NCBI GenBank assembly: GCA_014529385.2
Contig: CM043958.1
Coordinates: 154,141,293-154,205,292 of the forward strand
Length of the DNA: 64,000 bases
From: Adiantum capillus-veneris
Taxonomy: Eukaryota; Streptophyta; Polypodiopsida; Polypodiales; Pteridaceae
Direction: 5' to 3'
Positions 1 to 10,960 of this stretch are shown here, piece by piece; within the stretch, counting starts at the first letter, position 1; each line of letters starts with the position of its first letter. A model generated the notes under the pieces. The model worked only from the letters and a program-made list of their open reading frames with translations, was not told where the DNA came from and searched no databases. Made by a program: the position numbers and the translations under genes.

Positions 1-448
1 TGACTTTTGGGTGACCCAAAGTGATTCAAATTACATAAAGATCACATAGAAGGGATTAGGGGACTGTGAGGGACCTGTGTGCCAAATTTTAGTGCATTCT
101 AACACAAGCGCATATGGATTGTGATCCATGTCTCCCAACCACAAATTGAACCCAGATTCATACCAGAGCTAGCTCTATTCCCTTGAAGCATACTGGTATG
201 TTCAAAATTCCATTTGGATTTGAATTGTGCAAATTGCAAGCAAAACAAGATTTTTTATCAAAAGTGTGATAAAACTCTGCTTGGTTTAGATTTTGACTAA
301 CAAAGAAGATATAGACTTATAGCCACCAAGTGAATTTTGTCCAAGTTGTGAAAGTCAGAGTTTGCAGCTCAAATTACCTTCCATCATCAGAAGATTGAAT
401 GCAACATAAAAGGTAATATGTTAGGGTTTCGCAAGTACAAATTTCTCG
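1..448. other. Non-coding left edge, probably leader of element A
   Basis: No open frame with a recognisable product lies here. The stretch precedes the gag remnant that starts at 449, so it is probably the decayed leader of element A. I looked for an LTR end and a tRNA primer-binding site (TGGCGC or TGGTATCAGAG types) and found neither, so the upstream LTR is either outside the window or unrecognisable. Confidence 0.4.
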
Positions 449-2756
449 TTGTATTTGCGATCAGGCAAGTTATATCAAAATAGAAATCTTATTGTTAGAG
501 ACCAGTCAAGTGACGCCTTAACAAAAGGGAGTATCAATCAAGGAACTTTGCCAACCTTAGAGCTCATTATAGAGGAAAGTCTTTCTAACACCTCATCAAA
601 GAGGTCTTATACCTATATGGATGAGGGACTTAAGAGTGTGAGTTTCAAAGAGGAAACCAAAATGGGAGAAAGACCATCACAATCAGAACCAACCACACAA
701 AAATTGCACTTGCAATACCAGCTTGAAAATGAACAGGGTGCTAAAATCTAGAAAGATGGTATTGATCATTACTGCGTGAAAATAGAAGAGAGACCTAGTG
801 AGCTCAATCTTATAGTGCCAGTAGATCATAGTGGTGATCAATACTTTAATGAGAAAGAAAACATGTATTTAGTTGTGCACAATTCCTTTATTGTGGACAA
901 CTGGGGATTGAGAGGCACCAAAGATAAGGTTGACGTCGAGTCTGACGAAAATCCATCGATGCTGGACATTCCTAGTGCAAATCTTAGGCAAGTAAATGTG
1001 GCTACTCGCGTCAACACAGACAACATGCATATGGGTTTATACAAGTACGATAACAAAAAGAAAATGCTCTATTACAAATATGACAAACCCAATGTGATAG
1101 AGTTAACGGAGTAAAAATTCTTATATGTATCCACGTACAAAGTGGATAGAGATACTCATGTGATCATGATGAATATGTATGGTCAATAGTACTTTGTGGT
1201 AGATTGCAAAGAGCGGGATATATGTATTTTGGAGGGCCACTCCACTAGTACTATGTCACCCCAAGCATTCATAAATCGACAGCCTCTGAAACGAGGCCAT
1301 AAACCACTAGTGCAAGTCCTATGAGGACAAGAGTGGAAGACTCTTTTAGTTGACCAAATTTTTCGGAACATAGACTGATGGGATCTTTGAGTTCAAGGGC
1401 TCCAATGACCACACATCAGAGTAGTGATGCTCCAGACACAGTTTTCAGCACAAGGGTTCTTGACACTAGAACCAAGGGTAGAGACATGAGACCTGAGGAG
1501 AGAGTGATTGACCGGACTCCATCTAGAGCACCTATCAATGGGCATGAGGCGACAAATGTTGTACTAGGAGATCCTAAAATGATAAGGATGGTAGTAGAAA
1601 CACAAAGAATGTAACCTTCTCAAGTGGCAAAATGTGTGTCCAAAAAGTACAATGGATCGTGGGAGATCCCTATGTGCAATTTTCACTTCTTTAAGAAATT
1701 CTTAAGAGCAAAACAAGTGGTGGTTTGACCTTGGAAGGAATGGTGTTGAATTGGTTCCATCCATTAAATAGTCAAGATTTCCTAAATATTGATAAACTCT
1801 TGAGAGAGTTTACCGAGGAATTCTCCAAAAGAGGAATCAAGCACAACACAATTTTCCAAATCTATGCTTTTAAGCAAAAGGAGAACAAAAAGGTGAAGGA
1901 ATATTTGCTTTGCTTCAAATACTATCTTGAGAGATTTCTAGTGAGAGAGTTACCGCAAGATGATCGATTGTCAGTACTTGGTGCAAAAAACATGTATAAA
2001 GATAGGCAATCTATTAAAGGTCACTGATTCTCACCATGCATGATACTAATGTGTATCTCTTCTTGCCATGAACGTAATGGTATGAAGAACTTGCAAAATA
2101 GCCACACAATTTTCAAGATACCTCACTCAGAAGCTCGTAGGAGCTCGCCTCATGACGGAACCAAAAACTTGAAAGTTTGGCGTCAATGCGTAGCCCTAGC
2201 CATTGCTAACTTGCTAGTGGTGTTGGCTTAGCAATGGCAGCTCTGTAGCATGGGTAGTGAAGAGATAAGACCTCTCTCTCTCTCCTCAGTCACACAGACA
2301 CCAATAAAGTGGAACTAAGTAGCACGAAGGAGTGAGCTTGATGCAAATAAAGAGAAACTCATAGAGGAGGCGCTAAAGAGGATTAGCTTGTTTGTTAAGC
2401 CACAAGCTTAACAACCAAAGTGGTGCACCATCGAACAGAAATGGATGAATCATCCGATTGAAGAGTGCTACTACAATAAGGTCTATGTGCAAGAATGAAA
2501 GTATGATCCACATGCACAGATAGCACCTCCCCAAGTACCACCAATGCCAAGATATATGGCAAGGAATTTTCCAAGACCAATAGGGGTTGAAAGACCACAA
2601 CCAGTTTTGGGGTAACAACCCACCACTCCCAGGAGCGATACCGATAGGTGTAAGGTATACACCCATTGTGGAATAACCGGAGGAACAAGCCTTAGTGGTT
2701 GTACCTGTATATTATAAAGAGCCAAGTGGACCTATGGCTTGTCCTGCATAGTACCC
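449..2756 (+). pseudogene. Decayed gag of old Athila/Tat-like LTR retrotransposon (element A), 5' part
   Basis: Gag would form the virus-like particle of a Ty3/gypsy retrotransposon. The frame at 449-751 opens with LYLRSGKLY, matching the MHLRSGQVL start of the intact gag at 4128; the ATG has become TTG. The frame at 776-1114 has FIVDNWGL, like FINDHWTYDL in the intact copy. The frame at 1725-2027 is a Retrotrans_gag-type helical domain (LEGMVLNWFHPL, then KVKEYLLCFKYYLERF). Many stops and frame changes separate the pieces. The remnant is cut at 2756 by element B and continues at 11605: removing the insert and one TACCC copy joins the two sides in one reading frame (KEPSGPMACPA, stop, YPPEELRDP). 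Family assignment rests on these motifs; the exact lineage is inferred. Confidence 0.75.
2752..2756. repeat. Target-site duplication TACCC, left copy
   Basis: TACCC lies directly before the TGTTAACCC start of the 5' LTR of element B and is repeated at 11605-11609 directly after the 3' LTR. A 5-bp duplication is the usual Ty3/gypsy value. Confidence 0.92.
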
Positions 2757-2946
2757 TGTTAACCCTCACGGCACACGGACACCCTATGATCTATAAACGT
2801 TGTATTATTTAGAGTCAGGTACCGGGCTTGTCGGACCAATAGGAAAAGGGTAAGAGTGATCGCTGATGAGAGGCGCACTCTAACTGGGACATTCAAGGGA
2901 TTAGTTGGCTAAGCATGGGCACCCAAGTGTGAATGGGGTGAGCTCA

Positions 2947-2954
2947 TATAAAAG
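2947..2954 (+). promoter_or_regulatory. LTR TATA box (element B)
   Basis: TATAAAAG lies 190 bp into the 5' LTR. The same box is at the same offset in the 3' LTR (11151-11158). It is the likely core promoter for the element transcript; the start site itself cannot be read from sequence. Confidence 0.6.
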
Positions 2955-3057
2955 CCAACTAAACCTAATTTTTACTCATTCTCTCTCATTTGTGCAATAG
3001 AAGAGTGCTCTTGCTCCATCTCCATCTCCATCTCCATCTTCTTCTTCTTCACCTCCT

Positions 3058-3058
<1 letters not shown>

Positions 3059-3099
<41 letters not shown>

Positions 3100-3106
3100 G
3101 GAGAGT
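3059..3106 (+). repeat. GT/GA compound microsatellite in 5' LTR
   Basis: A run of GT followed by a run of GA, about 48 bp, in the transcribed part of the LTR. The equivalent tract in the 3' LTR (from 11262) is about 50 bp longer, all of the gain being in the GA part. Confidence 0.9.
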
Positions 3107-3354
3107 GTGTGTGCGATCAAGCATTACGAAGGCACGACGGCGGCGAAGCGGTTGAGCGCGGCACGACTGCAACTTCTTCTTCATCGCGGCGAGGAATCCA
3201 CCACGAAGGCGAGCGTAGAGCGGTGAGTGACACACCCTTTGCTCTCTTGAGCTTGCTAGTTTAGGCTTGTTGTGTTCTTGGAGCCATTTGTGGCTCGCAC
3301 ACGGTGTATTGGCAAGTCCCTTGCTTCGACAGTGCGGCAAGGAGCGCACATTTT

Positions 3355-3372
3355 TGGCGCTGTTGCCGGGGA
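3355..3372 (+). promoter_or_regulatory. Primer-binding site, tRNA-Asp type
   Basis: TGGCGCTGTTGCCGGGGA lies 4 bp after the LTR end. It differs at one base from the complement of the plant tRNA-Asp 3' end that Athila/Tat elements use (TGGCGCCGTTGCCGGGGA). This fixes the strand and supports the lineage. Confidence 0.85.
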
Positions 3373-3718
3373 AATGTCCTACACTAAGCTCGGTTAAGCA
3401 CTTTACGCTTTCTTGTGGTGCAATTTCTATCATAGGAAAGGCAGGGAATGAGTGTGTGTAGTTGTGTGGAGATTTCTGTTTTTTGCGTTTTCTAGTTTGC
3501 ACTGCACAGCTAGCATTTCTTGCGTTTTTGCATTTTCTGCTTCTGGCAAGTTTCAATTTCTGCATTTTCTGTGTTCTTTCAATTTTCTGCATTTCTTGCG
3601 TAAAAAAACCCAAAAAATAAAAACGTGAGTGAGGGGGAGGTTAAATTTTCGAAAATAAAAAACGTGAGTTTTAAAACGGACGGGTTGGTTCGTATAAAAG
3701 ATAGATCGGGATCATTTC

Positions 3719-3775
3719 CCCAAGCCCAAGCCCAAGCCCAGGCCCAGGCCCAGGCCCAGGCCCAGGCCCAGGCCT
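3719..3775 (+). repeat. CAAGCC/CAGGCC hexamer tandem array
   Basis: About nine head-to-tail copies of a six-base unit, first CAAGCC and then CAGGCC, in the untranslated leader of element B between primer site and gag start. Confidence 0.9.
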
Positions 3776-4127
3776 CAGTCCTCAGTCTTATGATATATAC
3801 TAGACTCACTCTTATATATATACCCTACTCCCTCAAGAGGGAATGAGAGCATGTGGGACAAGTCCTCCACTCTCCTCCCTTCTCTTCCCACTTGCACCTT
3901 TAGACTTGCTATTTGGAGCCTAGTTCCCCAGCTAGGAAAAGACTGTTTCGGGCTTTTCTAGAGCAAATTAGAACCAAACGGTGGGCTGTAAATCACAGCG
4001 CTATCACACGGCCCATTCCACGACACGCTCTAAAAAATCTAGCAAAAAAACAAACAAAAAACACGCAAAAAACTAGTCACAAGGCCTCCTAGAGCAGCTT
4101 TTTGACACCTTAGGGTATCAAAAGCAC

Positions 4128-7100
4128 ATGCACTTACGCTCTGGGCAGGTGCTAGAACACGAGCATATTGAGGGTGCCTCTGTTCATACGGACACCCATT
4201 ACCCATCCACGATAGGCTCTAGACCCTCAGCGGGGACACAAGGTAGCACCACCCAAGACCCTAAAATAGCCGCTAGTGATTCTTCCTCCGACTCAGAAAT
4301 CATGGAAGCATACCCTACCCAAACCACTGAGAGAGAAGGCCATGCACCTTCCGAAGCTCCACAGCCTAGTACTAGTATGTTTAGCCGTTTCATGGAAACA
4401 TTAGGTAGAGCTACTCGCTTGGAACTTGATGCAAATGAAGCACACGAAGGGGGTGGGGAAGTGGACTCTCCTTTCACATCGCACGTGGACCCCACACCCC
4501 CAAAGAGTGTCCATGTGGATATCGTGCCAACTTCTTACCAAGAAGGCCCTGTTGAGCTGCCTCCTTCAGAAGTTCCCTCTAGAGTACCATTGGTGACAAG
4601 TAAAACCACGGGGAGCAACATTGCTTCTACCTCACAAGAAACCGTTAACACGTCGACTCTAGAAGGATTGTTCATTAATGATCATTGGACATACGACCTC
4701 CACACTGAGGTGTTGACGGATCTACACTCTGGCCACGCCTACCATGTAGGATGGATAGAGATTGTACAATCCACCTCTAGTGCCACGAGCATCGAAGATC
4801 AACAGAAAATGATCTGTAATGTTATCCATGGCATTATTCAATCGGAAAGGCAAAACCGAGGGGTAAATATACTCTCAACTGGCCCCATGAGATTTCTGGA
4901 TATGAGCAAGGCTCAACAGCCTACTCTATCACAAATGGAGACTCCTCTAATGAGTCCCATGGACCCATCTTACGTCATTTCACCTGGGGTCTCTATGCAA
5001 TCTGAGCCTCCAAGCGACAACTTTAGCTTCCCTAACTTGGCTCAACCCTCTATTAAGGAAAACACAGTGCTCACTCCAGGGATAAGCCTAACAGAGAATG
5101 TACCGATGACATCTACGGTTAGCGCAGTGCCACTACCTAGTGTCGTAGTACCTAACATGGGGCCTCGATCGTATGTGCCTCTAGCCCCTTATGCACACAT
5201 GGCCCCCACACCTCCAATTGTACCACTTGCTTATGCTCCTCGAGTGCCGCTCCCTAGCCCTTATCCGAGTGGACCTATGCCCGGTTATGTTCCATATCCT
5301 GCATCATCCACACATATGCCAAGACCGGTACCCGTCCCTCTCCCACATATGATTCCAAGAGTACCTCCACCGGCCCTGCCTCCTCACATAGGTGACTTGG
5401 CAGCGTTTGCTCAAACCATAGGTCGATCTATCGCGGAAAATATGCGTCATGCATTTGATAGAGAGCCTAGAAGTAAGGCAGTACAAATTGCCAAACTCAC
5501 GCAAAAATTCAATGGGGACGAAGATGCTAGAAAACACATTGAAGTGTTTGAACAAGTATGTGATTCCTTAGGGGAATGCAACGAACTACATAAGTGCAAT
5601 GCCTTAAGCTTGACATTAAGTGGGAAGGCTGGAGATTGGTATAGAACCCTAAGGGTGGACGAGAAAACAATCTACCCTACCCTTCGAAGGTTGTTTCTAA
5701 AGGAGTACATACGAGAAGGTGTGCTTTGGGGTGTAGCATCTCAGCTACAAAAGGCCGAACGTAAGGAAGGAGAGTTAGTAAGGGACTTCATTAGTCGTCT
5801 AAAGCACTTAAACTCTCGCTGCCCTGTAAATGAGCGCTTCAACAATAACCAATTGCTTGATCAATTCATTCGAGGGTTGAGGAATGAAGGAATCTATAAT
5901 GGACTAGTGATTAGAGGTATCACAACCTGGGAAGATGTCACTGCCAATGCAATCCAATTAGAGGACAACTTGATGATAGCAGGCATGAGGGTGTCTACTG
6001 ACACGAGATCCACTAGCTCACAAGCCATTGAGTATGAACCCATGACTGCAAAGCCCATTGCCAATGAGCCAAAGGTATTTGAGACATTCTTGACAAACCT
6101 CACCAAGGCAATCCAAGAGTCTCTTAAGGATAATCGACCCTCTCAAAATAGTCACATGTATCCAAGAAGGGAGCAACAATGGTGTTCCATTTGCTTGGGT
6201 CCACATAGCACTAGTGAGTGCCCTACGTTTAGAGTAAAATTTAATGGAACTTGCAACGCATGTGGTAGGTATGGTCACCAAGCTAAGGATTGTTTAATGA
6301 TCAAACGTATGATGGCAAATAGACCACCTGTAGCCTGGACGGATGCGCCTCGAGCTCCTGTATTGATGCCTGCTCCACCTGTTGAGCAACTACCGCAACA
6401 CATGGTCCCTAGATCTCAAAATGTTGTACAAGCTACACCGCTACCACCTCCTGTGCTAGGACCGCAGCCCCCGGATCCAAGAGTCGCCCCTATGAACCAA
6501 GTGGGTTGCGAGCCATCAAATGCTTATGCAGATGGCTGTGAGGAGGAAATAGACACTAGTATTGCCTACGGACTTGATACATTGGAAGAGTGTCCTATAT
6601 ACTACATGGAAGATTGTTGGGGGCAAGTCAAGCCGGTTTATCAAGCTGCTGCTCTCGCATCCAGAGGTCAAAATATCAACACCCAGGCTAGGAGTCCACC
6701 TCTTCAATGCTACGAGTGTGGTGGACCACATCGAGCAGCGGAGTGTCCTATTAGGCTGCAAAAGAATGCTGCACAGATGCAAATGAATCAAGGGAGCACG
6801 TCTGCAATGCCAATACTCACCTATAATCGTTGTGGCATAGATCACTTGATTGCCCAATGCCCCTATAACCCAAATGCGCCTAAAATTGCACCCCTAAATT
6901 TGGTCGAAATTGCTAGTGTGACATCGCCAATACCACCCATCGCACCCGCTTATGCGATTACACGGTCCATGCTTCAAGGGCCAGGCCATATCCTCGAAGA
7001 GAGAGATACCGCGTCAGTTATCCAAGAAAAGAAAAAGAAGAGACGAAGGAAGAGATCGGAGAATACGGGAAATTCAAAGCCAAGTTCCAAAACAAACATA

Positions 7101-8720
7101 GGAACAGGAGATGACCCCGTGTATATGAATGACCTCGAGGATGATTCAGATTCAGTCGAGACAATGGAGACTAGAACCAATACCACAAAGGGAAAGACCA
7201 ACAAAGAAAACCGTAACATGGAACCAAATGAAAACCGAATAAGAGAAAACCATAAAGAGCCTCTGAAAACACCACAAGTGTTTCCAAATCCAATCCAAGA
7301 CCCCCAAGATAAACCGCAGGGGCAAAAAGGGAAGAATCGAAAGAAGAAGATTGGGACGTACCCAAACACAGTAGACGAGATTGAGCAGGTGAAACATCTA
7401 AGAGGTTTAGTGGAGGAGACTCAAGGGGAACTAGAACCAGAACCCATGCATGTCAAAATTCATGACACAGTGTTTCCCACGCAAGTTCATCCACCCCACA
7501 TGAACCATAGACCGTTAGCCATATCTAGTATCATCCAAGAAGGGAGTGAGGACGGGACATCAGAAAGTGAGCATACACCCTTCTTGTTGGAAAGGATGTT
7601 TAACGAAGGAATACCTGATCCCATTGAGGAATATGAGATTCCATCCTCACCAGTTCCTAGTCAAGGACCTACACCCTGCAAAATGCCAATGAATGTTGCC
7701 AAACTAGTGGACTTCATGTCTTCTGAGGTCCGAACCACGATCATAGCAAAGCTGTATGGAGATCCTGAGTTATTCCTTGCACTTCGAGCATTCCTTAACG
7801 GAGAGCTACGAACGGGATTACCGCAGTTTGCACAACCAAATAGGCCTGACTCGATTATGATTGATGAGGAAAATCATGTGCAATCACTTGACTTAGATGG
7901 ACACGAGTCTGTGATCGAGGTATCCATTAACGAATTAGGGCAGTATTTTGAAGGCGACGAGTCTAATGCGACCCTACCCATCACTACCAAGGGATTAACT
8001 ATAAAGGGAATTCTTGATGGTGGTGCAGGAGTTAGCATCGTTACAAAAGATTGTTGGGAATCCATGGGAAAACCCCGCCTCAGTGTTACTAACATTGTGG
8101 TAAAGATGGCAAATGGTACCATAGCCAAACCTATGGGGATGCTCAAGGATCTTAAGATCAAAGTTCTAGGACACAAGGTACGACATACGTTCATTGTAAT
8201 GGATTTCTCTAAACACCTTATGTCATATGAAATGATTTTAGGACGAACATTCATGAGGGAAGCACAAATGGTTCATGATTGTTCTAAAAATCATGTCTAT
8301 TTGCAATTCCAAGACTCTGTCCTTAGAGTGGATTTGGTGACTGGTAAGGTACACCCCTTAGGGAGTAAAACCATTATTGATCATCGCTCTGACACCATAG
8401 TTCACTCGGCCCCACTACAATATTGTTACACTTGTAAGAAGGATATAGACATTGGCCAAGATTCTCCTTATATGGATATCCTACCTGGGATGACTGAGTC
8501 GGACAATGTGGATTGGGTCCACCTAGCTGCAACCATAGATACCTGGGGAAATAGGCGGACGACTTGGGTAACACCTGAGGGGGATGAAATGCCTGTACCC
8601 TTAAATATGCTACAAGCAATGCATATCGCTTCCGACAAGACTCATCCTAATGTAACAAAGAAAACATACAAGTGGGTCTCTAAAGCTTCTTTAGTGACCA
8701 TAGCTAGTGCTAAAAAATAG
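4128..8720 (+). CDS. Gag-protease polyprotein of element B
   Basis: An uninterrupted 1530-codon frame. In order: MHLRSGQ start; low-complexity Ser/Thr/Pro region; a proline-rich stretch about residues 330-430; a Retrotrans_gag-type helical domain about 445-620 (LTQKFNGDEDARKHIEVFE, GKAGDWYRTL); zinc knuckles near 685-720 (CSICLGPHSTSEC, CNACGRYGHQAKDC) and near 860 (CYECGGPHRAAEC), the last partner degraded to YNRCGIDHLIAQC; a K/R-rich linker near 965-1000; and a retropepsin domain about 1283-1390 with ILDGGAG (Asp at residue 1297, DGG instead of the usual DSG) and a later ILGRTF flap/helix motif. The ATG was chosen because the same start is recognisable in element A. It should assemble particles and perhaps process itself. 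No polymerase follows. Confidence 0.88.
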   Translation: MHLRSGQVLEHEHIEGASVHTDTHYPSTIGSRPSAGTQGSTTQDPKIAASDSSSDSEIMEAYPTQTTEREGHAPSEAPQPSTSMFSRFMETLGRATRLELDANEAHEGGGEVDSPFTSHVDPTPPKSVHVDIVPTSYQEGPVELPPSEVPSRVPLVTSKTTGSNIASTSQETVNTSTLEGLFINDHWTYDLHTEVLTDLHSGHAYHVGWIEIVQSTSSATSIEDQQKMICNVIHGIIQSERQNRGVNILSTGPMRFLDMSKAQQPTLSQMETPLMSPMDPSYVISPGVSMQSEPPSDNFSFPNLAQPSIKENTVLTPGISLTENVPMTSTVSAVPLPSVVVPNMGPRSYVPLAPYAHMAPTPPIVPLAYAPRVPLPSPYPSGPMPGYVPYPASSTHMPRPVPVPLPHMIPRVPPPALPPHIGDLAAFAQTIGRSIAENMRHAFDREPRSKAVQIAKLTQKFNGDEDARKHIEVFEQVCDSLGECNELHKCNALSLTLSGKAGDWYRTLRVDEKTIYPTLRRLFLKEYIREGVLWGVASQLQKAERKEGELVRDFISRLKHLNSRCPVNERFNNNQLLDQFIRGLRNEGIYNGLVIRGITTWEDVTANAIQLEDNLMIAGMRVSTDTRSTSSQAIEYEPMTAKPIANEPKVFETFLTNLTKAIQESLKDNRPSQNSHMYPRREQQWCSICLGPHSTSECPTFRVKFNGTCNACGRYGHQAKDCLMIKRMMANRPPVAWTDAPRAPVLMPAPPVEQLPQHMVPRSQNVVQATPLPPPVLGPQPPDPRVAPMNQVGCEPSNAYADGCEEEIDTSIAYGLDTLEECPIYYMEDCWGQVKPVYQAAALASRGQNINTQARSPPLQCYECGGPHRAAECPIRLQKNAAQMQMNQGSTSAMPILTYNRCGIDHLIAQCPYNPNAPKIAPLNLVEIASVTSPIPPIAPAYAITRSMLQGPGHILEERDTASVIQEKKKKRRRKRSENTGNSKPSSKTNIGTGDDPVYMNDLEDDSDSVETMETRTNTTKGKTNKENRNMEPNENRIRENHKEPLKTPQVFPNPIQDPQDKPQGQKGKNRKKKIGTYPNTVDEIEQVKHLRGLVEETQGELEPEPMHVKIHDTVFPTQVHPPHMNHRPLAISSIIQEGSEDGTSESEHTPFLLERMFNEGIPDPIEEYEIPSSPVPSQGPTPCKMPMNVAKLVDFMSSEVRTTIIAKLYGDPELFLALRAFLNGELRTGLPQFAQPNRPDSIMIDEENHVQSLDLDGHESVIEVSINELGQYFEGDESNATLPITTKGLTIKGILDGGAGVSIVTKDCWESMGKPRLSVTNIVVKMANGTIAKPMGMLKDLKIKVLGHKVRHTFIVMDFSKHLMSYEMILGRTFMREAQMVHDCSKNHVYLQFQDSVLRVDLVTGKVHPLGSKTIIDHRSDTIVHSAPLQYCYTCKKDIDIGQDSPYMDILPGMTESDNVDWVHLAATIDTWGNRRTTWVTPEGDEMPVPLNMLQAMHIASDKTHPNVTKKTYKWVSKASLVTIASAKK

Positions 8721-9308
8721 AAGCCTTGTAAGAAACGTACCACTCGCTCCAAGAAAAGTAAGAAAATGTTGCGATGGATCCCTAAACGACTATTGGAAGC
8801 CCAAGGCTACTATCAAGGAAATGATCAAATCTGGGTGCCAAAACGTAGATTGTGCTCTTACCTATCACCTGACCCAAGTGATCCCAATCCCGTAGCTCCA
8901 AAACGAATCAATGATCATGAAAAGAAAAAAATCACAGAATGCTACACACCCGCTCCCGAGCTAGTTTGGGTACCAAAGAAAGAACGATTTGTTCCACCTA
9001 GCTCAGGAAGGGGGGAGTCCCATGAAGCTCCTAGCTCATCATGTAATACATCCATAGAGGTAAAAGCTTCTACACAGCCTCCATCTATAGTAGTGGACCT
9101 CCATGAAGCTACAAAAGAATCCACACCTCCCAGTGTTCAAGAATCACCTGATGAACCACTTCAAGTTCGATCCTGGGAGAGTACCTTACCACCCTTGCAA
9201 CTTGACGAGGCACCTAGGGTAATAGAAAACTACTGGCAAAAATCCTCACCTATTACCAACTGGAACAATTGGTTTCAAAGGGTGACAAGCTCATTTCAAA
9301 CGGTATGA
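8721..9308 (+). CDS. Downstream extension of the element B polyprotein after an amber codon
   Basis: This frame continues directly from the preceding gag-protease frame after one TAG codon (8718-8720) and stays open for 195 codons to TGA at 9306-9308; the first ATG is at 8766. It starts with a basic run (KPCKKRTTRSKKSKK), then a repeated W-[IV]-P-K pattern (WIPKRLL, QGYYQGNDQIWVPKRRL, LVWVPKKERF), then an acidic, Ser/Pro-rich tail. It either was once part of one 1726-residue polyprotein closed by a point mutation, or is reached by stop readthrough. I know no function for the W-x-P-K segment. Confidence 0.6.
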   Translation, partial: KPCKKRTTRSKKSKKMLRWIPKRLLEAQGYYQGNDQIWVPKRRLCSYLSPDPSDPNPVAPKRINDHEKKKITECYTPAPELVWVPKKERFVPPSSGRGESHEAPSSSCNTSIEVKASTQPPSIVVDLHEATKESTPPSVQESPDEPLQVRSWESTLPPLQLDEAPRVIENYWQKSSPITNWNNWFQRVTSSFQTV

Positions 9309-10960
9309 TCTACCCAAGGAAGGGGGGAGTGTTTGTGGACATCCATCATTCACTTGCTTCCCTCTCAACCTTTCTCCCTGACCTCTTAATCTCCGATCTT
9401 AGGGAATGTATATATAAAGCTTTATACTCACAAAATAAAAAAAATAAAGAGCAAGAGAAATTAGCAAACGAGTATGCACATTAAAAGTCAAAACATTGAC
9501 CCAGACTTACACATTTACATCCGGTACACTGAAACAGAAACCTATGTCATGAAACACCTTTGATCCTCATCACTTGAATGATGGAGGGTAGGTAAGATTA
9601 GTACGATAGGAGTGTTTCTGTTTTAGAGTTGAGTGATTAGCAAAGTTCTCTTTTTCCACTAATGTGCCTCCTGGAGGTATTCCATTTGTTTCATTGTGTG
9701 TACAGGAACGTGTTGCTATTGATAGGATTTGGACCTTCATGGAACCTTTCTCTCGTTCACACTTCAAATCAAGCGCGACCATCAACACAAACAGGTGTTT
9801 TATGTCCATTAGCATTGCCCTTATCTTTTTGCATCCATGTTTGTCTGCTTTGATTGTGATTGGTAGCATAATATTCAGCGCATTGGCTTAGTATCAAACA
9901 TTTAATTCAATGTAATGTTTTGTCATAATCACTTGTCTAGGTTTAAAAATCAAGCAGTCCGACTAAGCTAGTTTGACCAAGCTAGTTTGACCAAGCTAGG
10001 TATTAGAAATCTTCTCTTAATACCATGGGGAATGCCTTCCTAATAAGCAATGGTTACTTAGGTTCTTAATCCGATTTAGGCAGCATTGTATGAAATGTAC
10101 TAGGGCTTTCTAGTGGGCTTAACCCTATTGACCTTTAGCTTAAGTATTATAAAGGGAGTTTACTAATGTGATGAGCCTGGGGAGGGTAACAGTGTTATAT
10201 GACCCCCCAAAGTTACAAAATTAAAATGCTGAAAATGAACAAGCAAAAAATCAAAGTGCCACAATGTAAAATTTTAAGCTGGAAGAGAAATCTCAGCTTG
10301 ATTTGGTACTTCACTCACATGTATTGCCTATGGTACTAGAGCCCTAGAGGTTCCTAGTGTGGGCGCTTTTCCTTGAAAAGCAAAAAACCCAAGGCATACA
10401 AAATAAGCACACACATCAAAATTGAATCAATGTGAAAAGACTTTGGGGGGTCAAAGAAAAAGTAATCAGTTAGGCGATGATTTCATGAGAAATTCCTTTT
10501 ATGGTAGCTTAACTACAAGGTTTTCTAGATATAGCCTCTAGTCAGCCCTCAAACATGAATACTTGGCTCTCGCGATTAAACAACTTAATCGACCACAGAA
10601 AATTAAGAAGCTTACCCATGGTATTAATATTCGATCTCTAGTGCCTTTCGACCGTCAAATTAGCGACCCTAGACTTGTTTAATTTTCTACCTTTACATCT
10701 GTTTATGCATTTGATTACATTGCAATTTAATGTTCATTGCTGGCAAATTGTCTAAAATTCTGTTACCAATCAATTTGTCTGTCTAAAATTGCATGTGATT
10801 TTTAATTGTATATGAGAATGCAATTACTGTGGCAATGTTGTTTGATTTTGCAGTGATTGAAGAAGGCTACGCACATCCATGTCGACTGCTCTTCCACCTC
10901 GACGAACCAGCTTCAACTCAATAGCTTCCGAGGACGGAATCTACATCAGGAAGGGGGGCA
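9309..10960 (+). other. 3' untranslated region of element B with a buried LTR-like start
   Basis: No supported gene. At 9316-9328 is a polypurine tract (AAGGAAGGGGGGA) followed by TGTTTGTGG at 9330 and a TATATAAA box at 9411, the same arrangement as the true 3' end (tract at 10948-10958, TGTT at 10961). This looks like the remains of an older LTR inside the element. The rest to 10947 is AT-rich with no open frame worth naming. Confidence 0.5.
10948..10958 (+). promoter_or_regulatory. Polypurine tract of element B
   Basis: GGAAGGGGGG precedes CA and the TGTTAACCC start of the 3' LTR. It is the expected plus-strand primer site and matches the tracts at 9316, 60697 and 62717. Confidence 0.85.

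Larger units (their letters stand above)
2757..3350 (+). repeat. 5' LTR of element B
   Basis: 594 bp, starting TGTTAACCCTCACGG and ending GGAGCGCACA, with TG...CA ends. It matches 10961-11604 apart from about nine substitutions and a shorter GT/GA microsatellite (from 3059). The primer-binding site follows within 5 bp. Confidence 0.92.

Noticed and set aside
838-1056. Open frame on the - strand over gag of element A
   Set aside because: It lies antisense to a recognisable gag remnant and has no motif of its own.
2972-3613. 213-codon frame on the - strand across the 5' LTR
   Set aside because: It is built from translated CA/GA microsatellite and LTR text, and recurs only because the LTR is repeated.
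3625-3846. Alternating Ala-Gln (and on the other strand Ala-Trp) peptide
   Set aside because: It is the hexamer array at 3719-3775 read as protein.
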